Shown: one piece after another, positions 1-9,056 of the stretch
Layout of the letters: each line of letters begins with the position of its first letter
How positions within the stretch are numbered: the first letter of the stretch is position 1
Origin: Haloprofundus marisrubri
GTDB lineage: Archaea; Halobacteriota; Halobacteria; Halobacteriales; Haloferacaceae
Length of the DNA stretch: 64,000 nucleotides
NCBI RefSeq assembly: GCF_001469955.1
Contig: NZ_LOPU01000018.1
Coordinates: 374,001-438,000, forward strand
Direction: 5' to 3'
The notes under the pieces: generated by a model
The model's input: only the letters and a program-made list of their open reading frames with translations
Told to the model about the DNA's origin: nothing
Databases searched by the model: none
Program-made: the position numbers and the translations under genes

Positions 1-593
1 AACCGTCCGAGGTCGGTCTCACGGCGGTAGTCCGTCGACTGCAGCGTCAACAGCGCCTCGACGAGTCGGTCGGCATCGTCGTCTTCCCACTCGGCGGGGT
101 CTTTGACGGGCACGACGAGCCATCCGCTGCCACGCATCTCCGTCGCGTGGAGGTTCTGCATGTCGATTTCGGTCTTCCACGCCTGTGCGGTGTACGTTTC
201 GAGAACGTGTTTGGTTGCGCGCGCGCCGACCGGCACGAGGACGTGGGCGGCGATAGCGCGGAGTTCGGCGTCGAAAAACCGTTCCATGTCGTCGTACGAC
301 GCCTGCGTCGGCGTCGTCTCGGAGACGCACATGTGGAGGTACGAGAGAAACGTCCGGTCGACTTTCGGTTCGTCGCCGGTGGTTTCGAGCAAACCGGCGT
401 CGACGAACGCCTGCTGGAGTTTTCGACTCGCATCGTTCGTAAACGGAACGCCGGTGTCGACGCCGCCGTGAACGCCCGGGTGGTCGCCGATAACGTGGAA
501 GTGCGCGTTGGCGTCGCCGTAGCCGGGAACGAACTCGGGACAGGACGGCCGCATGCCGAACGGGTTGCTCGTACGGTCGGTGACGTTCTTCAC
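1..593 (-). CDS. Uracil-DNA glycosylase family protein (3' end outside window)
   Basis: Reading the minus strand from a GTG at 593 gives an open frame that runs off the window start, about 197 codons. It begins VKNVTDRTSNPFGMRP and contains IGDHPGVHGG near residue 30. That glycine/proline-rich loop sits where family 4/5 uracil-DNA glycosylases carry their GEAPG water-activating motif. Further on are SYLHMCVSETTPT and VPVGARAT. I recognise it as the haloarchaeal uracil-DNA glycosylase-superfamily protein, expected to bind or excise deaminated bases; activity is inferred. A TTATAA box at about 616-621 on the minus strand lies roughly 25 bases before the GTG, fitting a leaderless transcript. The C terminus is not visible. 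Confidence 0.75.
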   Translation of the reverse strand, partial: MKNVTDRTSNPFGMRPSCPEFVPGYGDANAHFHVIGDHPGVHGGVDTGVPFTNDASRKLQQAFVDAGLLETTGDEPKVDRTFLSYLHMCVSETTPTQASYDDMERFFDAELRAIAAHVLVPVGARATKHVLETYTAQAWKTEIDMQNLHATEMRGSGWLVVPVKDPAEWEDDDADRLVEALLTLQSTDYRRETDLGR

Positions 594-684
594 GGGCCGA
601 ATACGGCGGCTGAGCGTTATAAGAGACGTGATTCGGGCGACGTTTCGGGCCGACGGCGGGAACTGACCGGCCCCGCCGAAAAAA

Positions 685-1161
685 TCAGAGTTCGACGCCC
701 GAGGGGATGAGACTCTGCCGTCGTAACAGGTCGCCATCGGCGTTGTAGACGAGGAACGTCGTCTTCTCGTAGGTGACGAGCGGTTCACCTTCGATGTACA
801 GTTCGACTCGGTACTGGCCGTCGTCGTCGCCGGACGCCTCGCCGTACTCGCGGGCGGCCCGGATGAACTTCAGCACGTCGTCGGCGTCCTCGTTCAGTTC
901 GAGGACGAAGTCGCCGGTGATGCGGTTGGTCACGCTGACGACGCCGGGTGCTTCCGGGTTCTCGTCCAGCGGTTCCTGAAGTCGAAACGCGACGTCGGTC
1001 TGCTTCGCGTCGAGGAGTGCGCCGTCGACGTCCGAGAGCCGCTGCTGGAGGAGCTCTGCAGGCCCGTAGAAGTCGATTTTCACCGTCGGCTTCTCGGGTG
1101 CGTCGTCCGTTTCGACCCAGTCGATGTGTTCGACTGCCAGTTCGAAGTAATCCCGCCTCAT
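685..1161 (-). CDS. Haloarchaeal conserved protein, DUF5793-like
   Basis: The start is taken at the ATG at 1161 (MRRDYFELAVEHIDW), not the longer in-frame extension, whose Arg/Cys-rich residues do not look coding. The 158-residue acidic protein ends in LIPSGVEL and contains VSVTNRITGDFVLELNEDAD and FIRAAREYGEA. I recall these blocks as conserved in haloarchaeal DUF5793 proteins. No transmembrane segment or catalytic motif is seen and the function is unknown. It is transcribed divergently from the pilus ATPase gene that follows. Naming the family from memory needs a profile search. Confidence 0.75.
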   Translation of the reverse strand: MRRDYFELAVEHIDWVETDDAPEKPTVKIDFYGPAELLQQRLSDVDGALLDAKQTDVAFRLQEPLDENPEAPGVVSVTNRITGDFVLELNEDADDVLKFIRAAREYGEASGDDDGQYRVELYIEGEPLVTYEKTTFLVYNADGDLLRRQSLIPSGVEL

Positions 1162-1350
1162 TCGATAGCGGGCACTTCGGTTCGAGGCGGTATGAACGTA
1201 ACGCCGACACCCCGAATCCCGAACGCTCGAACACTTCGTCGCTCGGTGACGACTCCCCACGCTAGCGGGGCGACGAAGACGGTCACCGTGCTGACAACAC
1301 CGCCGATACGTTCTCGTCGTCACGCGCCCGCACTCCGCGGACGCCCAGAT

Positions 1351-1393
1351 TTAAGACCCCCGCGCCGGAATCGTCGCGCTGAACTTCGGAGGA
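1351..1393 (+). promoter_or_regulatory. TATA-like box and Shine-Dalgarno of the first pilus ATPase gene
   Basis: An AGATTTAAGACC element at about 1348-1359 resembles a haloarchaeal TATA box. CGGAGGA at 1387-1393 is a clear Shine-Dalgarno five bases before the GTG at 1399. The ribosome site decides the start over the upstream in-frame ATG at 1126. Confidence 0.5.
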
Positions 1394-1398
1394 ACAGA

Positions 1399-3066
1399 GT
1401 GTCAAACGATTCGACAGCTTCAGACGACCAACCGACGCGCTTCGACGTTCTTCGCCAGCGCGCGGAACGAACGCTCGAACTTCTGCGCGGCGTGGACGTC
1501 TCCGTCCGCCCGCTCCGGCCACGTGACGACGGGCCACTCTCGGCGTTCGACCCACCGAGCGGCCACGAGGAGGTCGACCGCTACTGGGTGAACGCACCCT
1601 ACGCCTACGTCGTCGTCACGCACGACGCCGACGAGAGCGCCCACCGCTACCACACGGTCGAACCGGACCTCGACTCCTTCGAGCGACAGTTGCTCGGCCG
1701 CGTGTCGAGCGATATCCGCGAACCGCTGCTGTTCGGCGACGACGCCGTGAGCGCCGCCGACAGCGCGGACGCGGCGCTCGATACCGACCCGCTGGCGGAG
1801 TCGCTCAGGTCGCTGCTCGAATCGTACGGCGTCGCGCCGGACCCCGAGAGCTTCCACACGCTCCTGTACTACCTCCACCGCAACTTCCGCGGCTTCGGCC
1901 GTATCGACCCGTTGTTGGCCGACTCGCGCATCGAGGACATCTCCTGTGACGGCTACGGCGTCCCGCTGTTCGCCTACCACGACGACTACGCCGACATTGC
2001 GACAAACATCAGTTTCGGCCGCGAGGAACTCGACAACTTCGTCGTCCGCCTCGCCCAGCAGTCGGGCCGCCACATCTCCGTCGGCGACCCCATCGTCGAG
2101 ACGACGCTGCCCGACGGCTCTCGGGCGGAACTCGCCCTCGGCGAGGAGGTCACCCCGCGCGGGTCGGCGTTCACCATCCGCCAGTACGCCGACGAGCCGT
2201 TCACGCCCATCGACCTCGTCGAGTTCGGAACGTTTAGCGTCGACCAGATGGCGTATCTGTGGCTCTGTATCGAACACAACAAGTCGCTCGTCTTCGCCGG
2301 CGGCACGGCATCGGGAAAAACCACCTCGATGAACGCCGTCTCGATGTTCATCCCGCCGCGAGCGAAGGTGCTCTCCATCGAGGACACCCGCGAACTCTCG
2401 CTACACCACGACAACTGGCTCTCGGGCGTCACGCGCGAGCGACGCCACGAGGGCGCGGACGTGGACATGTACGACCTACTGCGCTCGGCGCTGAGACACC
2501 GCCCCGAGTACATCCTCGTCGGCGAGGTCAGAGGGCAAGAAGCCGTCACCCTCTTTCAGGCGATGAACACCGGTCACACGACCTTCTCGACGATGCACGC
2601 CGACAGCATCGAGACGGTCATCAACCGACTGGAGAACGAACCCATCAACGTGCCGCGGGCGATGGTGCAGTCGCTCGACATCCTCTCGATACAGACGCTC
2701 ACCCGCTTCGACGGCGAGCGGGTTCGGCGCTCGAAAGTCATCGGCGAACTCGGGGGCATCGACCAGCGGACGGGCGAACTCGACTACTCCGCGTCCTTTT
2801 CGTGGAACGCCGGCGACGACGAGTTCTCGCGCCACGACAGCGACCTGCTCGACGAGATTCAGACCGAGCGCGGCTGGAGTCGGTCGACGCTGCTGCGCGA
2901 ACTCGACCGGCGAAAGCGATTCCTCGACACGCTCCGCGAACGGGGAATCTCGGACTTCCGCCGGTTCACCGCACTCGTCGACCAGTACTACGCCGACCCC
3001 GAGGCGGCGATGGCACGAGTCACAGACGAGTCCGTTACGCCGCCAAGTGACGAGGAAACACAGTGA
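1399..3066 (+). CDS. Type II/IV secretion-type ATPase (PilB/TadA/GspE family), first copy
   Basis: Cytoplasmic hexameric ATPase expected to power assembly of a type IV pilus-like filament. The start is the GTG at 1399, supported by a good Shine-Dalgarno, giving 555 residues. The N-terminal half has HEEVDRYWVNAPYAYVVV and DISCDGYGVPLFAYHDDY, typical of archaeal pilus ATPases. Walker A is GGTASGKTT at residues 301-309 (Lys307). The Walker B/Asp box region is VGEVRG near residues 374-379, followed by TGHTTFSTMHAD. Its stop overlaps the GTG of the TadC/PilC-like gene, so the two are translationally coupled. No pilin gene is adjacent. It is shorter than the second ATPase at 21663 and lacks that protein's duplicated N terminus and acidic tail. 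Confidence 0.92.
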   Translation: MSNDSTASDDQPTRFDVLRQRAERTLELLRGVDVSVRPLRPRDDGPLSAFDPPSGHEEVDRYWVNAPYAYVVVTHDADESAHRYHTVEPDLDSFERQLLGRVSSDIREPLLFGDDAVSAADSADAALDTDPLAESLRSLLESYGVAPDPESFHTLLYYLHRNFRGFGRIDPLLADSRIEDISCDGYGVPLFAYHDDYADIATNISFGREELDNFVVRLAQQSGRHISVGDPIVETTLPDGSRAELALGEEVTPRGSAFTIRQYADEPFTPIDLVEFGTFSVDQMAYLWLCIEHNKSLVFAGGTASGKTTSMNAVSMFIPPRAKVLSIEDTRELSLHHDNWLSGVTRERRHEGADVDMYDLLRSALRHRPEYILVGEVRGQEAVTLFQAMNTGHTTFSTMHADSIETVINRLENEPINVPRAMVQSLDILSIQTLTRFDGERVRRSKVIGELGGIDQRTGELDYSASFSWNAGDDEFSRHDSDLLDEIQTERGWSRSTLLRELDRRKRFLDTLRERGISDFRRFTALVDQYYADPEAAMARVTDESVTPPSDEETQ

Positions 3067-5165
3067 TTTTCGTCGTCGGCGTCGCGCTTGCGATTGCGTT
3101 TTCGGTACTCCTCTGCGTCCCGCTCTGTCTCTCGCTCGTCCACGCGCCGACGAACCGCGTTTTCACTCGCGCGGCGACGCTCGTCTTCGGCGAGTTCGTC
3201 GCCGACGACGGTCCCCGAAAAGCCCGGCAGGTCGACCGACTCCGGGCCGCTCACGTCGCCGAGACGCACCACACTCACGCCGCGCGGACGCTACTCTTCT
3301 CGGCCGTTCTGGCGCTGGTCGGGGCGTCTCTGGGTGCGGCGCTCGGTCTCCTCTCCATCTTCGCGCTCGAATCGGCGGAGACGCTCGCCGGAACGGCGTT
3401 CGTCGATGCCTCGGGGTCGATTCGACACTGGGCGCGGTTCTCGGTGCTCCTCCTCTTCGGCGGCGTGTTCGCCGCCTCGTTCGGCGGTGGCTGTTACTGG
3501 CTCCGCTGGTACCGTCACGCCGCGACGGCGCGCACCCGCTCGAACCGTATCGACGCCTCGCTCCCGCGAACCGTCGCGTTCACCTACGCGCTGTCGAGAA
3601 GCGGCACGGCGTTTCCGACTGTGCTGTCGACGCTCGCCGACAACGAGGGCGTCTACGGCGAGGCGGCGGCCGAAGTCGGCGTCGCCGTCCGCGAGATGGA
3701 GACGTTCGGTATCGACGTACTGACGGCGCTGTCGCGGACCGCCCGCCGGACGCCCAGCGAGGACCTCGCGGAGTTCACCGAGAACCTCGCGAGCGTGCTC
3801 GGCAGCGGCCGAAACCTCTCGGGTTTCCTGCGCGACCAGTACGAACGCTACGAGACGAAAGCCGAGTCCCAACAACTGCGATATCTCGAACTGCTGGCGA
3901 CGTTCGCGGAGGCGTACGTCTCGCTTCTGGTCGTCGGCCCGCTGCTGTTCGTCACCATCCTCGTCGTCATCGGCCTCGTGTTGAGCGACACGCTCCCGGT
4001 TCTCCGGATTATCGTCTACCTCGGCATCCCGCTGGCGACTTTTGGCTACGTCGTCTACGTCGACAGCCTCACGCAGTCGTACCGGCCCCCGTCGAACCGC
4101 CTCGACCCCGACGACGGCGACGGCCCGACGAACGTCGTCGCCGACGGCGGCGCGACGATGGTCGAAGCGTCGGCGTCCGCATCCACAGCGACCGACTCGA
4201 CGCTTGACCGGTGGTTGGCCGACTGGGAACGGTTGCGGATTCACGACCGACTCCGACCGATTCGGCGGACGCTGTCGGACCCGTACGGCGCGCTTCTCGA
4301 CCGCCCGGTCCGGGCGCTACTGTTCAGCGTGCCGCTCGCGCTGCTTTGGTTCGGCGTTCGCGTCGACCTCTCGGCGGTGTCCGGGTTCGGCGACCCCGTC
4401 GGTATCGTCATGGCGCTGGATGCACCGTTCGTCGAGGCGAGTACCGTCGCCATCGGCGGCGTCGCACTCGTCCACGAACTCCGCAAGCGACGCATTCGTG
4501 CGTACGAAGCGGCTGTCCCCGACTTCCTCGACCGTCTGGCGAGCGTCAACGAGGCGGGACTGACAGTCGTCGAGAGCTTCGAGCGGGTTGCCAACAGCGA
4601 CTTGGGTGCGCTCACGCCGGAGGTCAAACGGCTCTGGCGGGATATCGAGTGGGGTGCGGACGTGGAGACGGCGCTGGCGCGGTTCGACCGCCGCGTCGAC
4701 TCGGGGATGGTGACGCGGGCGACGGCGCTCGTCGCCAACGCTACGCGCGCCAGCGGCGACTTGGGTCCGGTACTCCGCATCGCCGCCGACGAGGCCGAGG
4801 CGACCCAGCGTCTCCGCGAGGAACGACGCCAGGAGATGCTCACCTACCAGATGGTCATCTACATCTCGTTTTTCGTCTTCCTCGCTATCGTCGGCGCACT
4901 CACGCTCGCGTTCGTCCCGGCGGTTCAGGAGGCGCAGGCGGCCGCACCCGATGCCGGCGTCGCTTCCGGCGGACCGGCGGGGCTCATCGGGTTTTCGGAT
5001 GTTGCCGTCGAACTGTACACCCTCACGCTGTACCACATGTGCGCCATCCACGCGGTCTGTTCCGGCGTCGTCGCCGGACAACTCGGCGAGGGGACGCCCA
5101 TCGACGGCGTCAAACACGTCGCCGTGTTGCTCGCACTGACCTCGCTCGCGTTCCTCGTGATGTGA
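3063..5165 (+). CDS. Type II secretion F / TadC-like membrane protein, first copy
   Basis: A 700-residue polytopic membrane platform protein that should pair with the ATPase just upstream. It starts at a GTG overlapping the previous stop (GTGA). Two similar halves each have a GspF-type cytoplasmic helical domain: PRTVAFTYALSRSGTAFPTV, and PDFLDRLASVNEAGLTVVES. Membrane helices follow each half, such as the VVGPLLFVTILVVIGLVLS stretch and the C-terminal helices ending LALTSLAFLVM. A polar linker rich in Asp and Ala separates the halves around residues 345-400. By family knowledge it is the inner-membrane base on which pilins are assembled. Confidence 0.9.
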   Translation: MIFVVGVALAIAFSVLLCVPLCLSLVHAPTNRVFTRAATLVFGEFVADDGPRKARQVDRLRAAHVAETHHTHAARTLLFSAVLALVGASLGAALGLLSIFALESAETLAGTAFVDASGSIRHWARFSVLLLFGGVFAASFGGGCYWLRWYRHAATARTRSNRIDASLPRTVAFTYALSRSGTAFPTVLSTLADNEGVYGEAAAEVGVAVREMETFGIDVLTALSRTARRTPSEDLAEFTENLASVLGSGRNLSGFLRDQYERYETKAESQQLRYLELLATFAEAYVSLLVVGPLLFVTILVVIGLVLSDTLPVLRIIVYLGIPLATFGYVVYVDSLTQSYRPPSNRLDPDDGDGPTNVVADGGATMVEASASASTATDSTLDRWLADWERLRIHDRLRPIRRTLSDPYGALLDRPVRALLFSVPLALLWFGVRVDLSAVSGFGDPVGIVMALDAPFVEASTVAIGGVALVHELRKRRIRAYEAAVPDFLDRLASVNEAGLTVVESFERVANSDLGALTPEVKRLWRDIEWGADVETALARFDRRVDSGMVTRATALVANATRASGDLGPVLRIAADEAEATQRLREERRQEMLTYQMVIYISFFVFLAIVGALTLAFVPAVQEAQAAAPDAGVASGGPAGLIGFSDVAVELYTLTLYHMCAIHAVCSGVVAGQLGEGTPIDGVKHVAVLLALTSLAFLVM

Positions 5166-5231
5166 GACCGACTTCGGACACTCGCCGTCGCGGGTCGTAG
5201 CTGGTTTATCTTCCCCGACGAACTTCTGGTC

Positions 5232-5942
5232 ATGGACGGCGACCCGCCGCGTGCAGGCGACTCACCACGAACGAGTGGCGACTCGCGGACGAGCGACGAC
5301 GCTCCACCTCCGAGCGACGACCCCCGTGCGACCTACGACGCTATCGCCGAACATTTCGCGTCGACCCGCGAGTACCCGTGGCCCGAGGTGAAGTCGTTCG
5401 TCGCCGACGCGACGGACGACGAGCAGGCCACGCGAGCGCTGGACCTCGGTTGTGCGAACGGCCGCCACTGCGAGTTGCTGTCGGAACACGCCGCGAGCGT
5501 CGTCGGCCTCGACGTCAGTCGAGAACTCCTCCGCGAGGCCCGAAAGCGAGCCACCGAACGCGATTTCGACGTCTCACTCGTCCACGGCGACGCTGCCCGT
5601 CTCCCTTTTTGCGACGAGACGTTCGACCTCGCGGTGTACGTCGCCACGCTGCATCACCTCACGTCCCGGGAGGCGCGCGTCGATAGCCTCGACGAACTGG
5701 CACGGGTGCTCCGACCCGGCGGCCGCGCGCTCGTCAGCGCGTGGAGCACCGAACACAGCACGTTCGACGAGACCGAGGGCTTCGACACGACGGTCGACTG
5801 GACGCTCCCGGGCGGCGAACGAGTCCCTCGGTTCTACCACATCTACGACCCCGCGGAGTTCCGTGTCGACCTCGATTCGAGCGAACTCACGCCCGTCGAC
5901 GTGTTCGTCTCCAGCGGGAACTGTTACGCCGTCGTGGAGTGA
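5232..5942 (+). CDS. Class I SAM-dependent methyltransferase, Trm9/ALKBH8-like
   Basis: A 236-residue methyltransferase starting at the ATG at 5232. A TTTATC box at about 5204-5209 lies some 26 bases upstream, fitting leaderless expression. After an acidic, disordered N terminus come YDAIAEHFASTREYPWPEV and the SAM-binding glycine motif LDLGCANGRH, then VVGLDVS and LVHGDAARLPF. YDxIAxHFxxTRxxPWPxV is typical of Trm9/ALKBH8-type enzymes, which methylate modified wobble uridine in tRNA. The tRNA target is inferred. No partner subunit is adjacent. Confidence 0.8.
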   Translation: MDGDPPRAGDSPRTSGDSRTSDDAPPPSDDPRATYDAIAEHFASTREYPWPEVKSFVADATDDEQATRALDLGCANGRHCELLSEHAASVVGLDVSRELLREARKRATERDFDVSLVHGDAARLPFCDETFDLAVYVATLHHLTSREARVDSLDELARVLRPGGRALVSAWSTEHSTFDETEGFDTTVDWTLPGGERVPRFYHIYDPAEFRVDLDSSELTPVDVFVSSGNCYAVVE

Positions 5943-6057
5943 GCCTCGGTGACCGGATGAACGCTGCTTCAGCGACCCGTGTCACTCCTTCGCGGGCGGG
6001 CGCGACGACTGCACGCGAGCTACATTCTTAAGCGGCGGCCGTTCCAAACGTGGGACA

Positions 6058-7107
6058 ATGAGTGAGACCCCAGCGGCCGACGACCCCGAAGAGTACGACG
6101 TAGTCGTCGTCGGCGGCGGCCCCGCCGGCCTCTCGACGGCACTGTACACGACGCGTCTCGGACACGACACCGCAGTCGTCGACCGAGGCGGCGGCCGCGC
6201 CGCGATGATGCTCGACACCCACAACGTCATCGGCGTCACCGAGGACGTCTCGGGCAACGAGTTTCTGGAGACCGCACGCGAGCAGGTCAAAGAGTACGGC
6301 GCGGAGTTCCACCGCGACCTCGTGACCGAAGCCGAACGCACCGACGACGGCCGCATCCACCTCGTCGGCAACGAGGGGGAGTTCCTCACTCGTCGGGTCG
6401 TGCTCGCAACCGGCTTTTCGGACGTTCGCCCGGACCCGCCGCTGCCACGCACCGGGAAGGGCCTGCACTGGTGTCTGCACTGCGACGCCTACATGTTCAT
6501 CGACCGGCCGGTGTTCGTGATGGGCACCGGCGAGAGCGCCGCCCACGTGGCGATGATTATGCTCAACTTCACCGACGAGGTCGACCTGCTGCTCCGCGGC
6601 GACGACCCCGAGTGGAGCGACGAGACCGACGAGCGCCTCCGAGCGCATCCGGTCGACATCGTCGACGCCGAGATTACGGCGATGCAGAAGGGCGACGACG
6701 GGTGGCTCGAAGGCTTCGAGTTCGACGACGGCGAGTTCCGCGAGTATCGCGGCGGGTTCCCGATGTACGGCTCGAACTACAACACCGACCTCGCCGAACA
6801 GCTCGGCTGTGAGCTCAACGACGACGGCACCATCGCCGTCGACGACCACGGCCGCGCGAGCGTCGAGGGCGTCGTCGCCGTCGGCGACATCACGCCCGGC
6901 CACAACCAGATTCCCGTCGCCATGGGCGAGGGTGCGAAAGCCGGTATCGGCGTCCACTACGACCTCCGCGAGTTCCCCCGGAGTCTCGACGACGTCCGCG
7001 AGAACGGCCCCGTCGAACTCGACGAAGTCCCCGGACTCGGCGCACGCGTCCGCGACGCCGCGAAGGCGTTCGAAGAAGCACGCGCACCGGCCGCGGACGA
7101 CGACTGA
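6058..7107 (+). CDS. Thioredoxin-reductase-like FAD/NAD(P)-dependent oxidoreductase
   Basis: A 349-residue flavoprotein starting at the ATG at 6058. A TTCTTAAG box near 6025-6032 gives a leaderless promoter. The FAD dinucleotide fold is VVVVGGGPAGLSTALY at residues 15-30. A redox pair C139-L-H-C142 sits in the position of the thioredoxin-reductase CATC. A second nucleotide fold GTGESAAHVAM begins near residue 156, and GVVAVGDITPGHNQI is the C-terminal FAD contact. The CLHC pair differs from the canonical CATC in the trxB gene at 57307, so the partner may be something other than thioredoxin. The Asp-rich tail is typical of halophiles. Confidence 0.85.
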   Translation: MSETPAADDPEEYDVVVVGGGPAGLSTALYTTRLGHDTAVVDRGGGRAAMMLDTHNVIGVTEDVSGNEFLETAREQVKEYGAEFHRDLVTEAERTDDGRIHLVGNEGEFLTRRVVLATGFSDVRPDPPLPRTGKGLHWCLHCDAYMFIDRPVFVMGTGESAAHVAMIMLNFTDEVDLLLRGDDPEWSDETDERLRAHPVDIVDAEITAMQKGDDGWLEGFEFDDGEFREYRGGFPMYGSNYNTDLAEQLGCELNDDGTIAVDDHGRASVEGVVAVGDITPGHNQIPVAMGEGAKAGIGVHYDLREFPRSLDDVRENGPVELDEVPGLGARVRDAAKAFEEARAPAADDD

Positions 7108-7223
7108 GCGTCTAAGTCGCTGGCGCTGATATCTCTCGCGCAGTCTCTGCGCGGCGAACGCCGTTTTCGGCTGCGGGTCCGATGGAATGATTGAAGAGTG
7201 CGACCGCTCGTAACTCTCAGCCG

Positions 7224-8750
7224 ATGAGCGACTCGAACAGCCCTCCTCTCACAGCGAGCGTTCGCGCTCGCGTCGGGTCGGCGCTCGCGGCGCGTTTCGG
7301 CATCGATACGCGAGCACTGGCCCTCTTTCGCATCTCGCTCGGACTGCTGTTGGTCGTCGATTTGGCGCTCCGCGCGCGCCACCTCGAAGCGTTCTACACC
7401 GACGCCGGGGTGTTCCCGCTGGTGCTTCACGCCGAACTGTACCCGATAGTCTCACATCTCTCGCTCCACGCACTCTCCGGTGACCTCTGGTTTCAGGCGC
7501 TGTTGTTCCTCGTTGCCGGACTCTGTGGGGTGGCGCTATTGGTCGGCTACCGCACTCGTCTCGCCTTGCTGCTGTCGTTTCTGCTGCTCGTTTCGCTGCA
7601 CGCGCGCAACCTCGGCGTGCTCAACGGCGGCGACTCCGTGCTTCGGCGACTCCTGTTTTGGAGCCTCTTTCTCCCCCTCGGGGAACGTTGGTCGGTCGAC
7701 GCGCTTCGACGCTCGGGTTCGCCGAAACCGCAAGCAAAGCGAGTAGCGAGTCTCGCCTCCGCGGCGCTGCTGATTCAGGTCGTCCTCGTGTACGCCGTCA
7801 ACGCGGTGTTCAAACTCAGAGGCGACCTCTGGCTCGACGGCGAGGCGGTCCGCTACGTGCTGAGCCTCGAACAGTTCACGATTCTGTTCGCCGACACGGT
7901 GGCGCAGTACCCGGCGCTGCTGCACGCGGTCGACCTGCTCTGGTTGGGGTTGGTTATCGCCTCGCCGCTGTTGCTCGTCTTTTCGGGCCGCCTTCGGACT
8001 GTTCTCGTCTCCCTGTTCGTCGGGATGCATCTCGGGATGTTGCTGACGATGCGAATCGGCATCTTCCCCCTCATCTCGATAACGGCGCTACTCGTGTTCC
8101 TGCCGTCGCCGGCGTGGGACTGGCTGACCGCGCGGTTCTCGGGTCCGGTCGTGCGCATGGCGGGGCGTCTCGGCCTCGCCTCACGTCTCGACCAACTCCG
8201 CCGCCGCTCTACGCCGACCGCCTCACTCGGGTCGCGTCTGACCGCGCTTCGGCGCTGGACTCGCCGGACCGCTCGGGTCGTCGTGGCGGTGTTGCTGGCG
8301 GCGATTCTCGTCTGGAACGCCATGGCCGTGGGTCTGGTTTCGCCGCCCGGCGGCGACGACCCGGCAGTAAACCCGGCGGACAACACGTGGAACATGTTCG
8401 CGCCGCACCCGCCGACGGCCGACTGGTGGTACGTCGCCCCCGGCGAACTCCAATCTGGCGAACGAGTCGACGCGTACTACCTCTCCTCGCCGGTCGAACA
8501 GCGACCGGGGACGTGGGAGATGTATCCGAGTGCGCGCTGGCGAAAGTACATGGAAGGCTTTCGCTACAGTGACGACGACCGCTCCCGGCGCGCGTTCGCG
8601 AGCTATCTCTGTAGTCGCTGGAACCGAACCCACGACGAGAAATTGACGAATATTACGCTCTCGTACGTCGAACAGCCGACACGGTTCGACGGACCCGAGC
8701 CGACGACACAGCGCGAACTGCTGGTGTACAACTGTTCGAGCGGCGCGTAA
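7224..8750 (+). CDS. HTTM-domain membrane protein (vitamin K gamma-carboxylase-like)
   Basis: A 508-residue integral membrane protein, started at the ATG at 7224 because the preceding 11 in-frame residues lack a promoter context. The N-terminal block RFGIDTRALALFRISLGLLL and TDAGVFPLVLHAELYP match the horizontally transferred transmembrane (HTTM) family related to vitamin K-dependent gamma-glutamyl carboxylase. Several hydrophobic helices follow to about residue 385. A soluble C-terminal domain of about 130 residues (DNTWNMFAPHPPTADWWYV onward) follows. FxMFAPxPP is a common signature of this family. The substrate is unknown. Confidence 0.85.
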   Translation: MSDSNSPPLTASVRARVGSALAARFGIDTRALALFRISLGLLLVVDLALRARHLEAFYTDAGVFPLVLHAELYPIVSHLSLHALSGDLWFQALLFLVAGLCGVALLVGYRTRLALLLSFLLLVSLHARNLGVLNGGDSVLRRLLFWSLFLPLGERWSVDALRRSGSPKPQAKRVASLASAALLIQVVLVYAVNAVFKLRGDLWLDGEAVRYVLSLEQFTILFADTVAQYPALLHAVDLLWLGLVIASPLLLVFSGRLRTVLVSLFVGMHLGMLLTMRIGIFPLISITALLVFLPSPAWDWLTARFSGPVVRMAGRLGLASRLDQLRRRSTPTASLGSRLTALRRWTRRTARVVVAVLLAAILVWNAMAVGLVSPPGGDDPAVNPADNTWNMFAPHPPTADWWYVAPGELQSGERVDAYYLSSPVEQRPGTWEMYPSARWRKYMEGFRYSDDDRSRRAFASYLCSRWNRTHDEKLTNITLSYVEQPTRFDGPEPTTQRELLVYNCSSGA

Positions 8751-8864
8751 GCGGATTCTGGCCCCTTGTTATCGCTTGTCGCGCGGCGGACGCGAAGAGT
8801 AACACCCTTATTCCCGGATGCTGAATCGACGTATGACGCTACGCTCCACGCGATTCGATTTCGT

Positions 8865-8995
8865 GTGAGCGCCGGTGTCTCGACCGAACGAAGTGAGGTC
8901 GAGGCTCGGCGTGAACGAGCGGTAGCGAGTGAGCGCCGGTGTTGAGGAATCCGACGGATTCCGAAGTACGGCGCGAACACAGTGAGCGCCGGTGG
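8865..8995 (+). repeat. Three copies of the tRNA-Gly 5' end
   Basis: GTGAGCGCCGGTG occurs at 8865-8877, 8929-8941 and, with one base shifted context, 8982-8994. In the last copy GCGCCGGTG is the first nine bases of tRNA-Gly. The spacing is 64 and 53 bases. The intervening sequence has no gene and contains the perfect inverted repeat GGAATCCG-A-CGGATTCC at about 8946-8962. Confidence 0.8.
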
Positions 8996-9056
8996 TCTAG
9001 TGGCAGGACCTGAGCCTTCCAAGCTCATGGCCCGGGTTCAAATCCCGGCCGGCGCA
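8986..9056 (+). tRNA. tRNA-Gly (anticodon TCC)
   Basis: The 71-base cloverleaf is complete. The acceptor GCGCCGG (8986-8992) pairs with CCGGCGC (9049-9055), with discriminator A at 9056. The anticodon stem TGAGC/GCTCA encloses the loop CTTCCAA, with anticodon TCC at 9018-9020. The T-arm is CCGGG-TTCAAAT-CCCGG. No intron and no encoded CCA. Decodes GGA/GGG. It is flanked on both sides by partial copies of its own ends. Confidence 0.96.

Noticed and set aside
3291-4244. 317-residue minus-strand frame within the first TadC-like gene
   Set aside because: Arg/Glu/Ala-rich shadow without a domain; the plus strand encodes membrane helices of a known family.
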